From: Nostoc sp. LPT
Lineage (GTDB): Bacteria; Cyanobacteriota; Cyanobacteriia; Cyanobacteriales; Nostocaceae
DNA length: 64,000 bases
Assembly (NCBI RefSeq): GCF_017115165.1
Contig: NZ_JABXKF010000177.1
Span: 22,010 to 86,009 of the forward strand
Direction of reading: 5' to 3'
The translations under genes and the position numbers were made by a program. This document shows positions 26,451-35,712 of the stretch, in pieces. Each line of letters begins with the position of its first letter. Positions within the stretch are counted from its first letter, which is position 1. Under the pieces are notes generated by a model. The model ran no database searches. It had not been told where the DNA came from and saw only the letters and a list, made by a program, of their open reading frames with translations.

Positions 26451-28175
26451 TTGAAAACCCGTTCTAATTACTGGCAATTACTGCCTTATATCCGACTCCA
26501 GTGGCAAACCATCACTAAGGGACTTATTGGTATATCGGGATATGTACTAGCGACATTAGTGTTAATTAATCTCGCCGGTAAATTGGCAACTCCTTTTGCC
26601 CAAGGTAATGTAGTCGCGATCGCTCAAATAACTGGCAGTTGTGCCTTAGTATTTCTTGTGAGAGGACTGTTTCAGTCTATACAAGATATGTATATGGCAA
26701 AAGCTGCTTTGAGAGTTGCTTTTCATCTCCGCCAGCAAGTCTACGCACATCTTCAAAAGCTCAATCTCAGCTATTTTGAAACGGCAAAAGCAGGTGATTT
26801 ATCTTACCGCCTCACCGAAGATGTTGACCGCGTTGGCGAAGTCGTAAATAAAGTATTTCACGACTTTATCCCCTGTATTTTGCAGTTGCTAGCAATTCCG
26901 ATTTACATGATTTACCTGAATTGGCAACTGACATTAGCAACAGTGATAGTTGCACCGCTAATGGGTATTTTAGTTGGCTGGTTTGGTGAACAGTTGGGCA
27001 AGTATTCCTTAAAAAGTCAAAATCGCGTGTCGGGTTTATCAGCTATCCTCGCGGAAGTTTTCAACGGTATTCGTTTAGTACAGGCTTTTGCTGCCGAAAA
27101 TTACGAAATTGCCCGCTTTGGCCATGAAGCAGAACGCAGTCTCAAAGCAAAATACTCAGCCGAACGTCTGAAAGCGATTCAGATTCCCATTATCGGATTT
27201 TTGGAAGCCTTAAGTGCCTTATTGTTACTGATTGTGGGAGCGTGGCAAATTTCCCAAGGTCACTTGACAGTGGCGAATTTTTTCAGTTATTTGGCGGCAG
27301 CGGCGCTATTAATCGATCCCATTGGTCACACTACTAATAATTACAACGAATTTAAGCAGGGTGAAGCATCTGTTGACCGCGTTTTTGAATTGATGGCGAT
27401 TCAGCCGACGGTAATCGAAAAGACAAATGCGATCGCTCTTTCTCCAGTCAATGGCAAAGTAGAATATCGTCATATTTCCTTCGCCTATAAACCAGGTGAA
27501 CCTGTCTTAAAAGATATCAGTTTATTGGTATCGCCAGGTGAAGCGATCGCACTTGTGGGTGCTTCTGGTGCTGGTAAAACCACATTTGTGAATCTTTTAC
27601 CCCGTTTTTACGATCCTGAAATTGGTCAAATCTTCATTGACGGGGTTGATATTCGGGATGTGAAGTTGCATAGTCTGCGGCGACAAATTGGGATTGTTCC
27701 TCAAGAAACCATCATGTTTTCAGGGACAATTGCCCAAAATATCGCCTTTGGACAAAATGTTTTTGACATAAAAGCGGTTAAAGAGGCGGCAAAAATTGCT
27801 AATGCCCATCAGTTTATTAGCCAACTGCCAGAAGGTTATAAGACTTGGGTAGGCGAACGTGGGGTAAACTTATCAGGTGGACAAAGACAAAGAATTGCGA
27901 TCGCTCGTGCTGTTCTGCTCAATCCGCAAATCTTGATTCTTGATGAAGCGACATCAGCATTAGATTCCGAATCAGAAGCACTGGTACAGGAAGCGCTGGA
28001 AAGATTGATGGAAAAACGGACAGTATTTATTATTGCCCATCGTTTATCGACAGTTAAGAGGTGCGATCGTATTTTAGTTCTCGAACAAGGACAAATTGTC
28101 GAATCGGGAACCCATGAAGAATTATTAGCTCTAGAGCGTCGCTATGCGCGGTTTTATGCCCAGCAGTTTAGTTAA
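26451..28175 (+). CDS. ABC exporter, MsbA-like half transporter
   Basis: A 574-residue fusion of a six-helix type IV exporter membrane domain (residues about 20-310) and an ATPase domain (about 335-574). Walker A is GASGAGKT near 370. The ABC signature VNLSGGQRQRIAIARAVLL lies near 475, followed by Walker B LILDEATSALDSES. It is most like the MsbA/HepA group that moves lipids or lipid-linked saccharides across the cytoplasmic membrane, and it would work as a homodimer. The start is a TTG. No operon partner is seen, so the substrate is unknown. Confidence 0.9.
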   Translation: MKTRSNYWQLLPYIRLQWQTITKGLIGISGYVLATLVLINLAGKLATPFAQGNVVAIAQITGSCALVFLVRGLFQSIQDMYMAKAALRVAFHLRQQVYAHLQKLNLSYFETAKAGDLSYRLTEDVDRVGEVVNKVFHDFIPCILQLLAIPIYMIYLNWQLTLATVIVAPLMGILVGWFGEQLGKYSLKSQNRVSGLSAILAEVFNGIRLVQAFAAENYEIARFGHEAERSLKAKYSAERLKAIQIPIIGFLEALSALLLLIVGAWQISQGHLTVANFFSYLAAAALLIDPIGHTTNNYNEFKQGEASVDRVFELMAIQPTVIEKTNAIALSPVNGKVEYRHISFAYKPGEPVLKDISLLVSPGEAIALVGASGAGKTTFVNLLPRFYDPEIGQIFIDGVDIRDVKLHSLRRQIGIVPQETIMFSGTIAQNIAFGQNVFDIKAVKEAAKIANAHQFISQLPEGYKTWVGERGVNLSGGQRQRIAIARAVLLNPQILILDEATSALDSESEALVQEALERLMEKRTVFIIAHRLSTVKRCDRILVLEQGQIVESGTHEELLALERRYARFYAQQFS

Positions 28176-28265
28176 AGGCAGGGGATGCAGGGGAGGCAAG
28201 GGGAGCAAGGGAAGAAGAACTATTGATTATTGTTCAATGCCCAATGCCCTAATGCCCCTTATTAA

Positions 28266-29732
28266 TTATCTCCTAAACTGAATTGCCTTGATTAACTCAT
28301 AAAACGGTTGCCAATTATCTTCCTGAGCAATTGATTCCCAAATAGATTCAATTACTGGTCTTAATAATACCGTTTTGGGATTATTAACAGCTAGAGTTTG
28401 AGCAATTACATTGGTGCGATCGCTATCAAAATCGTTCAGAATTTGATGGTATAGTATGCACCAATCATCAAATATCCCAGATGCACCCGGTACTGGCACA
28501 ATATCTGAATTATTCATCACAAAACCTGGTTCATCTCGCCATTTCGATGAAAAAGTACAAGCCATCTCATAAAAGAATTGGTGATAACCAACTTGGCTAT
28601 CTTTCAAAAATTCAATCGTTAGATTCAACAACTCCACTGTTTCTTGATGCGGCAAAGTCTCAAAACCTAACTTTTTCAACATCAAAGAACTGTATTCAGC
28701 TTCATAATACTCATCAAACCTAGCTAATCCAGCTTCCATTTCACCTTTATCAATAATCGCCTTTAAAGGTTCTTGGAGCATTTGTAAATTCAGATGACAA
28801 ATACTTGGTTGATTCCCGTAACAGTAACGTCCATAATAATCAAAATATGCAGCTATAAAGGATGGGTTATAACTCGGAATAAATGCGTAAGGGCCATAGT
28901 CAAAACTCTCTCCAGTAATCGACATATTGTCAGTATTTAGGACTGCATGACAAAAGCCAGCCGCCATCCACTGCGCTACTAGTTCTGCAACCCGTTTAAC
29001 TAATTCGGCGTAAAACAGGGCATATTTATCTTCTTCAGCATTTAAGTGTCGATAATACTGCTCAATTACGTGGTCTAACAGCTTCTTAGTCAAATCTGGA
29101 CGCTGGAAATAGTGCAGTCGCTCAAAAGTGCCAAACCGAATATGAGAACTGCTCATTCTAATCATCACAGCTGAACGGGTAGGCGAAGGTTCATCGCCTC
29201 GCCAGAGTGGTAAACCTGTTTCAATCATGCTCAGACAGCGCGAAGTACGTACACCCAAGTAGTGCAGCGCTTCTGCAGCCAGAACTTCCCGCATCCCACC
29301 TTTGAGCGTGAGCATACCATCGCCACCACGGGAGTAGGGCGTTCTCCCAGAACCTTTAGTGCCAAAATCGTACAATTCGCCATCATTGGCGCGTACTTGC
29401 CCGTAGAGAAAGCCTCTACCATCACCCAACTGTCCGTTATATTCACCAAATTGATAGCCGTGGTAGCGTAGAGCCAACAAGGGTTTGCGTCCCTGAAATT
29501 GACCAAAGGCTTTGATGAAATCTTCGTCTTTGACTACTTGGGGGTCTAGACCGAAACGGGGTAATAGTTCATCGTTACGCCAACGTAGGAGGTGTTGGGG
29601 AAATTCAGCTGCTGCAACCTCATCGTAGTAGTCGCCACCTAGAGATTCTAAGGCAGTTTCGTAGTTGAGGGTGAGAAAAGGATTGCTAGAATTCTTGTCG
29701 TTTGGAGTTTCAGCCAGAGTCATTACGAGCAA
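28266..29732 (-). CDS. selO: Protein adenylyltransferase SelO
   Basis: A 488-residue member of the SelO (YdiU/UPF0061) pseudokinase family, which transfers AMP from ATP to Ser, Thr or Tyr of target proteins. Conserved blocks are GYQFGEYNGQLGDGRGFLYG near residue 93, DFGTKGSGRTPYSRGGDGML near 120 and GFCHAVLNTDNMSITGESFD near 260, which carries the metal-binding Asn and Asp. The C-terminus lacks the selenocysteine seen in animal forms, as usual in bacteria. The length is normal. Confidence 0.93.
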   Translation of the reverse strand: MLVMTLAETPNDKNSSNPFLTLNYETALESLGGDYYDEVAAAEFPQHLLRWRNDELLPRFGLDPQVVKDEDFIKAFGQFQGRKPLLALRYHGYQFGEYNGQLGDGRGFLYGQVRANDGELYDFGTKGSGRTPYSRGGDGMLTLKGGMREVLAAEALHYLGVRTSRCLSMIETGLPLWRGDEPSPTRSAVMIRMSSSHIRFGTFERLHYFQRPDLTKKLLDHVIEQYYRHLNAEEDKYALFYAELVKRVAELVAQWMAAGFCHAVLNTDNMSITGESFDYGPYAFIPSYNPSFIAAYFDYYGRYCYGNQPSICHLNLQMLQEPLKAIIDKGEMEAGLARFDEYYEAEYSSLMLKKLGFETLPHQETVELLNLTIEFLKDSQVGYHQFFYEMACTFSSKWRDEPGFVMNNSDIVPVPGASGIFDDWCILYHQILNDFDSDRTNVIAQTLAVNNPKTVLLRPVIESIWESIAQEDNWQPFYELIKAIQFRR

Positions 29733-30351
29733 AGCTAATTCATTCTTCCTTTAATACTACCTCTGGCTTCAGCATCATCAGCATAGACGCAAAAAGCAAT
29801 CCATATCTAAAATATGGCAGCGCTGCTATCAAAATTGGGAGCGCTTCAGGAGGCAGAAGTAACCCACCTTGAAAAACGTGGAATTGAAGCAAGAACGAAG
29901 CATCCTACAGTGGGCGTCTCTTCTTCTCCCAAAAGGAGAGGCTGTGCGAACGCGGAGCATCTCGTAGAGAACGGAGAAGACTGCACTGACTCATTTGTAT
30001 TTTATGACACTTTCTGATTAATGCAATTCTTCTTTTTAAATTAACTAATGACCCAAAACTAAAGTTTTCATTTATACAGCATTTTGCATCTAAATGAAGT
30101 ATATTCTTTACCCCCCTTAATCCCCCCGATGTATTGGGGGGAAATTCCCAATCTAGTACAGCACGGCGTAAATAAACCACCCCTTCGGGTTCGGCAGTTC
30201 CTCATGGGGGGAACCCCCAAGACCGGACTGCCTCACCATTCCAAATCAATGAAACGCTTATGCTGTATACCTGTTTGACTTTTGACTTTTGACTTTTGAC
30301 TTCCGCCTTGCGGCACTAGTTCCCTCCCCTTTCTAAGGCTACGGTGTACAT
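29733..30351. other. Intergenic region made largely of repeats
   Basis: No credible gene is present. Palindromic segments include CCCCCCGATGTATTGGGGGG near 30123 and GTTCCTCATGGGGGGAACCC near 30198. A TTTGACT heptamer array occupies 30274-30301. The open frames across the region are repeat-derived. Confidence 0.5.
30274..30301. repeat. TTTGACT heptamer repeat
   Basis: Four exact tandem TTTGACT units, another short tandem repeat with a 7-base period. Confidence 0.85.
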
Positions 30352-30530
30352 ACAAGTACTTTCATTCACAACACAAGTCTTTTCGTTCACGACACAAGTG
30401 CTTTCGTTCATAACACAAGTCGTTCCGTTCACAACACAAGTACTTTCGTTCATAACCAAGTCTTTTCGTTCACAACACAAGTACTTTCGTTTATAACCAA
30501 GTCTTTTCGTTCACAACACAAGTCTTTTTT
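30352..30530. repeat. Tandem array with 21-bp units
   Basis: About eight and a half units begin ACAAG, followed by a (T/G)(A/C)CTTTCGTTCA-like core and ending CAAC or TAAC. Unit length is 21 bases, with two units at 20. Units alternate between ACAAGTACTTTCGTTCATAA-like and ACAAGTCTTTTCGTTCACAA-like forms. They adjoin without spacers. Confidence 0.9.
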
Positions 30531-30792
30531 GAGCCTTTAAGGGAATGAAACAGCTTTGCTTTTCAAGAGGGGGTTGGGGGTCTTAAACCCCTTGATTCAG
30601 ACGCGACGCTCGTTCCTCGCTAACGCTACGCTATCGCGGACTCGCTTGCCGCCGGCGCTATCCGCTTTTTCCTTCAAAATTCATTCTGAATTCTGGCTCC
30701 AGAAGGACTGAATTCTATTTTGATAAATTAATTTCTCAACAGGTGTAGTCGATAAATAAAATAAAAACCTTGATAAAAACTCTCAGCATTTT
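30531..30792. other. Spacer with GC-rich repeat motifs
   Basis: It contains GGGGGTTGGGGGTCTTAAAC and ACGCTACGCTATCGCGGACT type repeats. No gene is seen. Confidence 0.4.
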
Positions 30793-31368
30793 TTAAAAAT
30801 CAGGTGTTTTCCAATGAGGATTTGTCAGACTTGTCAAAATATGATCTTCCCATTGCCCATTAATTAACAAATAGTCTCTAGCATATCCTTCAACGACAAA
30901 ACCGAGTCTTTTGAGTACATTACCACTGCGCCGATTGTGAGGTATATAATTAGCCATAATTCGGTGAAAATTTAACTCTTCAAATAGATATTGAGTTGCA
31001 GATTTTAACCCCTCTGTCATATAGCCTTTACCTTGTTTATTTTCAGCAAGGCTATATCCCACATAGCAAAAATGAGCTACTCCTCGGACAAAATTACTAA
31101 AATTGACTGTTCCAATAACTACAGTGGGATTTTTTTTGGTAAAAATAAATAGTTTTAATGATTGACCATTGATAAATTCCAGAAAACTATTCTCTATTTG
31201 ATATTGCCAATATTCTTCAGTGAAAAAACCATCAGCCCAAAGAGGGTAGAATGGAGTGAGATAAGTTTTGTTATCAATGAAGTATTTGAGAATTTGGGGT
31301 ATATCTTCATGGATCGCTGCTCGTAATAATAGGCGATCGCTTGCAATTATTGGCAGTTCTGATATCAT
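30793..31368 (-). CDS. GNAT acetyltransferase, RimJ/RimL type
   Basis: An acetyltransferase of about 191 residues, counted from the ATG at 31368 (MISELPIIASDRLLLRAAI), which fits the family start better than the ATG 36 bases upstream. The acetyl-CoA loop appears as VGYSLAENKQGKGYMTEGLK near residue 105. HRIMANYIPHNRRSGNVLKR and LGFVVEGYARDYLLINGQW follow, typical of the RimJ/RimL N-terminal acetyltransferases of ribosomal proteins. Such enzymes also acetylate other substrates, so the target is uncertain. Confidence 0.85.
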   Translation of the reverse strand: MISELPIIASDRLLLRAAIHEDIPQILKYFIDNKTYLTPFYPLWADGFFTEEYWQYQIENSFLEFINGQSLKLFIFTKKNPTVVIGTVNFSNFVRGVAHFCYVGYSLAENKQGKGYMTEGLKSATQYLFEELNFHRIMANYIPHNRRSGNVLKRLGFVVEGYARDYLLINGQWEDHILTSLTNPHWKTPDF

Positions 31369-31918
31369 AAATTGCTTAATCGGCGGGATCTCTTCCCAAA
31401 ACATTCTCTAAATTTTATAAATTCTCTCATAACCTGTGGTTTAGCAGCTAGGGGGAATAGAATTCCCATGCCAGTTACATAATTGCTAATGTCTAATACA
31501 ACTCTTGGAGAGCTACACTTCGACAAAGCTCTCTTACCACACCAACGGCAAAGCTCAGTACAAGTGCCTAATGCCCAATGCAATACTTCTCAGTTAGGCA
31601 TTTTTAATTTAGAATCGGGTTTTGGGAAAAGGTTACTGGGTTTGGGTTAAAGGTTTTTTCTTTTCCTTTTCCGCTGAACCAAGAAGTATTGAATGCCCAA
31701 TGCCCTTTACAACAGATAGGGTGAGTATTTTTGCTCTTAATCTGCCATTCAACCAAAATCTTGATAAGCTGATGTCTAATATCTAGAGCGGAAGGATTGA
31801 GAGCCAATGGATGATAAAGCACAGTGCGCGGCATAACTTCGATAAAATTGCTTTGCCTAAACGCTGTACCGCAGCAGATTCAAGCAAAAGACAGCTCTTG
31901 ATTAACCCAGTCTACAAG
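31369..31918. other. Intergenic region before bioB
   Basis: It contains AATGCCCAATGC-type heptamers near 31568 and 31690 and a repeat-like AGGTTTTTTCTTTTCCTTTT tract near 31650. A frame open from the ATG at 31811 joins the bioB frame, but its first 40 codons do not resemble BioB. Confidence 0.4.
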
Positions 31919-31923
31919 AAGGA
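31919..31923 (+). promoter_or_regulatory. Ribosome binding site supporting a GTG start of bioB
   Basis: AAGGA lies seven bases before the GTG at 31931 (a second GTG follows at 31934). This is a better placed signal than anything before the in-frame ATG at 31811. Confidence 0.55.
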
Positions 31924-31930
31924 TAGTGAT

Positions 31931-32938
31931 GTGGTGGGAATACGCTACGATTGGCAGGAATTAGAGATTCGGGCGATATACAATACGCCATTGCTAGAGC
32001 TTATTTATCAAGCTGCTAGCGTGCATCGCCAATATCATGACCCAACAAAAATACAAGTTTGCAAGCTCATATCTATTAAAACGGGAGGTTGTCCAGAGGA
32101 TTGTAGCTACTGCGCCCAATCTTCCCGTTATAAAACAGAGGTAAAGGCGCAAGCACTACTAGAAAAAGAAACAGTAGTTAACATCGCCCAAAAAGCTAAA
32201 GAAACTGGTGTTAGTCGCATTTGCATGGGTGCTGCTTGGCGCGAAGTGCGGGATAACTCACAATTTGAGGAAGTCCTGGAAATGGTCAAGGATGTGACTG
32301 CAATGGGTTTAGAAGTGTGCTGCACTCTGGGTATGTTGACGGCAAATCAGGCTAGGAAATTAGAAGAAGCAGGACTTTATGCCTACAACCATAACTTAGA
32401 TACCTCGCAGGAATATTACAGCACAATTATTACCACAAGGACTTATGGCGATCGCTTGAACACAATTGAGAATGTCCGTCAGACAAATGTCACTGTCTGT
32501 TCCGGCGGTATCCTGGGCTTAGGCGAAACTGTCGATGACCGGGTTGGGATGTTACAAACTCTGGCAAACTTACATCCCCATCCAGAGTCCGTGCCAATTA
32601 ATATTCTCTCCCAAGTACCGGGCACACCCTTAGAAAATCAGCCTGATGTCCCCATTTGGGATATTGTGCGGATGATTGCCACAGCCAGAATTTTAATGCC
32701 AGCTTCCGATGTGCGTCTTAGTGCCGGCAGGGCGAGACTTTCTCAAGTTGAGCAAGCTTTCTGCTTTATGGCAGGAGCTAATTCTATCTTTTCCAGCGAT
32801 GATAACAAGATGTTGACGGTGACAACTCCTTGTCCAGATTATGATACTGACCGAGAAATGCTGAATTTACTTGGTTTGGGAATGCGTCCGCCTTCCCAAA
32901 GACAAGAGAAGGTAGCAAGTCCGGCTGTTGTCGGATAA
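31931..32938 (+). CDS. bioB: Biotin synthase BioB
   Basis: The radical-SAM enzyme that inserts sulfur into dethiobiotin to make biotin. The cluster motif CPEDCSYC lies in TGGCPEDCSYCAQSSRY, about 55 residues from the proposed GTG start. The MGAAWREVRD, CCTLGMLTANQARKLEEAG and YNHNLDTSQEYY blocks are diagnostic, and NILSQVPGTPLENQPDVP and RLSAGRARLS complete the barrel. From 31931 the protein has about 335 residues, the usual length. Starting at 31811 would add 40 atypical residues. A hairpin follows the stop. No other biotin genes are nearby. Confidence 0.95.
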   Translation: MVGIRYDWQELEIRAIYNTPLLELIYQAASVHRQYHDPTKIQVCKLISIKTGGCPEDCSYCAQSSRYKTEVKAQALLEKETVVNIAQKAKETGVSRICMGAAWREVRDNSQFEEVLEMVKDVTAMGLEVCCTLGMLTANQARKLEEAGLYAYNHNLDTSQEYYSTIITTRTYGDRLNTIENVRQTNVTVCSGGILGLGETVDDRVGMLQTLANLHPHPESVPINILSQVPGTPLENQPDVPIWDIVRMIATARILMPASDVRLSAGRARLSQVEQAFCFMAGANSIFSSDDNKMLTVTTPCPDYDTDREMLNLLGLGMRPPSQRQEKVASPAVVG

Positions 32939-32946
32939 ATATCTGA

Positions 32947-32977
32947 TTGTGGGATAGCTGAAAGGCTCATCCCACAA
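32947..32977 (+). terminator. Probable terminator hairpin after bioB
   Basis: TTGTGGGA and TCCCACAA form an 8-base-pair stem around a 15-base loop. A run of seven T residues comes only about 15 bases later, so the signal is imperfect. Confidence 0.5.
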
Positions 32978-33057
32978 TAAATAATTGGATATTTTTTTAC
33001 TTGGAAGTCCCTAAGTACTGTATTTCATTAGTTCGTAGCGAATTAAATTTAGCAATA

Positions 33058-33235
33058 CGTTGCAATGCCAATGCATCCCGATACATTGTTAATGCGTTCC
33101 CTTGCAATGCCAATACATCACGATACATTGTTAATGCGTCCCCCTGCAATGTCAATGCATGGGGATACATTGTTAATGCGTCTCCTTGCAATGCCAATGC
33201 ATCCCGATACATTGTTAATGCGTTCCCCTGCATTA
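33058..33235. repeat. 42-bp tandem array built from 21-bp half units
   Basis: About four copies of a 42-bp unit. Each has two related 21-bp halves: one like GTTAATGCGTCCCCCTGCAA, the other like GCCAATGCATCCCGATACAT. Because 42 is a multiple of three, both strands stay open. The minus-strand frame 33257-32997 would encode a 14-residue repeat (ALTMYRDALALQGD). I see no ribosome binding site or homologous domain, so I treat it as repeat DNA, with a possible small protein as an alternative. Confidence 0.85.
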
Positions 33236-33264
33236 AATACGCTATGCTTTTACGCAAAACTGTA

Positions 33265-34446
33265 CTAAGCAGGTGTCAATAAAATCAGCTGCTGCTGAAG
33301 AAGTGTTCTTACCCCATCCAATCCCAGTTGTACACTTGCTAAAATATCTGCCACTTTTGAATTAGCATCACATCTTTGCATAAACTCAAACTCTGCTACA
33401 GATAAGTTAACAATCTGGTAATCGTAATTAAAGAAACATTGACTGGGAAATCCCTCAATACAAGGATTAAGTTCGGGAATCGCTGCCAGTAGGGCGTTAT
33501 CGTCTGACCAGTCAGTTTTGATTAAGGGAGGACGACCGAGGAAAAACTCGTAATGAGTAACTTCTGGGTCTAATAATTCTATCAGGCGATAAAGCTGGCG
33601 ATCGCTCAGTTCTTTTGCCCTTTCTACTAACTCTGGTGCTTTGCCTAAAAGTCTCTCTAAATCCCAAAAACTCGGATTCGAGAAACCAATAAATTCCAAT
33701 CCCGAAGCATCTATTAATTCAAACAGCGTCTCAATATTGTAGTCAATCTCCTGGGGATGAACGTACATATCAGCAAAGTATTCATCCTTGTTGTTTTCTA
33801 GTGACCAACGTTGTTTATCATATTTGACAATTCGGTTATTTTCTGGTAAAGAAGCGAATATTTGTCGCCCGACTTGGACACCATCGCGGTAGTCGCCTTT
33901 TTTGTCACCTTGAATAAGTGCGATCGCTTTTTGCATGAGTTGAATTTCCCAGCGTCCCAACTCCCCGTACACAAAAATGTGCATCAAGCCGCCTGGGGCT
34001 AACTTCTTCGCCAAAGCTTGAATACCACGAATCGGATCGGAGGTATGATGCAAAACGCCAACACAGTTAATTAAATCAAACTCACCCGGTAACTGTTCCG
34101 CGTCAAACAAACTGAGGTGATGAAATTCAACGCGGTTAGCCCCTGAACGCTGACAACGTTCTTTAGCTACAGCTAAAGCGCCTGTACTGAGGTCAATTCC
34201 CACAACAGAAGCTTGAGGATTGAGGTGAACTAGATACTCTGTACCCACACCAGTACCGCAACCTGCATCTAAAATCCGAATATCTTGCCTTTGGGGTTTT
34301 TGACCCGTGCAGAAGTTATGGGCAGCTAGCCAATTCCAGCGCCAGTTGTAACCTGGAGGTGGTTCATCCAACAGGGCTTCCGGCGGAAAGGGGTATGTAT
34401 TGTAGAGTTTGGCAACAGCAGCACTAACAGTTTGAGAATCTGACAT
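33265..34446 (-). CDS. SAM-dependent class I methyltransferase
   Basis: About 393 residues from the ATG at 34446 (MSDSQTVSAAVAKLYNTYPF). An upstream TTG at 34503 is possible but less likely. The AdoMet site is evident: ILDAGCGTGVGTEYLVHL (motif I), VVGIDLSTGALAVAKERCQ (motif II) and FDLINCVGVLHHTSDP, then LAPGGLMHIFVYGELGRWE. The C-terminal 60 residues (LSVAEFEFMQRCDANSKVAD onward) look like a small winged-helix domain. Proteins of this kind often precede a Tyr-x-Phe-Pro motif (here YNTYPFPPE), but the substrate is unknown. Confidence 0.85.
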   Translation of the reverse strand: MSDSQTVSAAVAKLYNTYPFPPEALLDEPPPGYNWRWNWLAAHNFCTGQKPQRQDIRILDAGCGTGVGTEYLVHLNPQASVVGIDLSTGALAVAKERCQRSGANRVEFHHLSLFDAEQLPGEFDLINCVGVLHHTSDPIRGIQALAKKLAPGGLMHIFVYGELGRWEIQLMQKAIALIQGDKKGDYRDGVQVGRQIFASLPENNRIVKYDKQRWSLENNKDEYFADMYVHPQEIDYNIETLFELIDASGLEFIGFSNPSFWDLERLLGKAPELVERAKELSDRQLYRLIELLDPEVTHYEFFLGRPPLIKTDWSDDNALLAAIPELNPCIEGFPSQCFFNYDYQIVNLSVAEFEFMQRCDANSKVADILASVQLGLDGVRTLLQQQLILLTPA

Positions 34447-34578
34447 GATAACTAAATCTTGGGGGAATTCTGAGTTTATCGAATATTTGTTGTTCGCAGC
34501 CAAAAAGTTTTACCCTCCGTTTTCAGGAAGTTGAGTTAAACTGGTTTGTTGTATAAATTTTACATTTTGCATTAACAA

Positions 34579-35661
34579 ATGGTTGCTCATCAAATGTCAT
34601 CACTAATGAATAAACCAGTTCATAAAATTCTCTTTGGAAGTCCTGGAACTGGCAAAAGCCACAGAATAGTTTCCGAGATTATCCCTAATTATTTAGGTAT
34701 AGATGAATACACTAATCCTGAAAATATTATCAAAACAGTTTTTCACCCAGAATATACCTATGGGGATTTTATGGGCAAATTAATACCCATTACGATGAGA
34801 TCGGGGAAAGTAGAGTACAACTACTATGAAGGACATTTCTTAAAAGCACTCTCTCAAGCTTATAAGAATATTAAGGAAGCCTATGATAAAGAAGGTAAAC
34901 AACTGAACCAACCGAAAAATGTTGCTCTTGTGATTGATGAAATAAATAGAGGTAACTCCTCAGCTATATTTGGTACTGTTTTTCAGCTTTTAGATAGAGA
35001 TGAAGATGGTTGGTCAAGTTACGGTATTAATCTCACTGCTATTGAATTTTTAAAGCTATTAGAATTAATAGGAACTAAATTTAGTTATGATGACAGAGGA
35101 AATATTAATGAGTATAAATTGCAACCTTACGAAGGAGTTACTAGGCTAGAAACATTACAAAAGAAAATTGAATTTTTAAGATTTGATTTGGTAAATAGAA
35201 TTATCAAAATTCCTCCTAATCTTTCTATCCTTGCTACTATGAACACTTCTGATAATTCCATTTACTTCATGGACAGTGCATTCAAACGTCGTTGGGACTG
35301 GGAATTTGTAAACTGGGATGAGACTAAGCCTAATACGGCGACGTATGGAAAAGGAGGAATCTTAGACGAAAATGAATGGAAAAAGCTTATTAAAAACCTT
35401 AATAACTTTATCAAAAGCCATCATACTTCGATTCGAGGAATTGAAGACAAGCAAATCGGGTATTATTTTATCAAACAGCCTGTAACTGCTGAACAAATAC
35501 AGAATAAATTAATGTTTTTTTTGTGGGACAGTGTGTTTAATCGTGATAAAAAGCCACTGGTTGATCTTCTCAAGGTAACAAAAGATAATCTAGTGACTTT
35601 TGGAGACTTCACTAAACTACATAATACTTTCATCAAAAACATAATGAGCCTTCCTGATTGA
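34579..35661 (+). CDS. McrB-like AAA+ GTPase/ATPase of a restriction-type system
   Basis: A 360-residue AAA+ protein of the McrB family. Walker A is GSPGTGKS at 20-27 and Walker B is VIDEINRGN at 118-126, the McrB-specific wording. The sensor region ILATMNTSDNSI at 217-228 parallels the McrB MNTADRS signature, and the arginine motif FKRRWDWEF lies at 235. Unlike E. coli McrB it has no N-terminal DNA-recognition domain, since Walker A starts within 20 residues. It is the first gene of a three-gene, AT-rich cassette with a McrC-like nuclease, which suggests a type IV-like defence system. Confidence 0.87.
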   Translation: MVAHQMSSLMNKPVHKILFGSPGTGKSHRIVSEIIPNYLGIDEYTNPENIIKTVFHPEYTYGDFMGKLIPITMRSGKVEYNYYEGHFLKALSQAYKNIKEAYDKEGKQLNQPKNVALVIDEINRGNSSAIFGTVFQLLDRDEDGWSSYGINLTAIEFLKLLELIGTKFSYDDRGNINEYKLQPYEGVTRLETLQKKIEFLRFDLVNRIIKIPPNLSILATMNTSDNSIYFMDSAFKRRWDWEFVNWDETKPNTATYGKGGILDENEWKKLIKNLNNFIKSHHTSIRGIEDKQIGYYFIKQPVTAEQIQNKLMFFLWDSVFNRDKKPLVDLLKVTKDNLVTFGDFTKLHNTFIKNIMSLPD

Positions 35662-35712
35662 CTTTACTATTACAATTTAAATTTGAAAAACTAGCCTCAT
35701 GTTGAACTAGCC

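Noticed and set aside
29814..30278. Several open frames of 60-90 codons on both strands
   Set aside because: They overlap each other, arise from palindromic repeat DNA and have no ribosome binding site or protein-like pattern.
31811..31930. N-terminal extension of biotin synthase
   Set aside because: The 40 extra codons do not look like BioB, and a better ribosome binding site precedes the GTG at 31931.
33001..33282. Plus-strand open frame of 93 codons
   Set aside because: It is created by the 42-bp repeat and shows only repeated Asn/Ala/Tyr phrases. The minus-strand frame is equally open.
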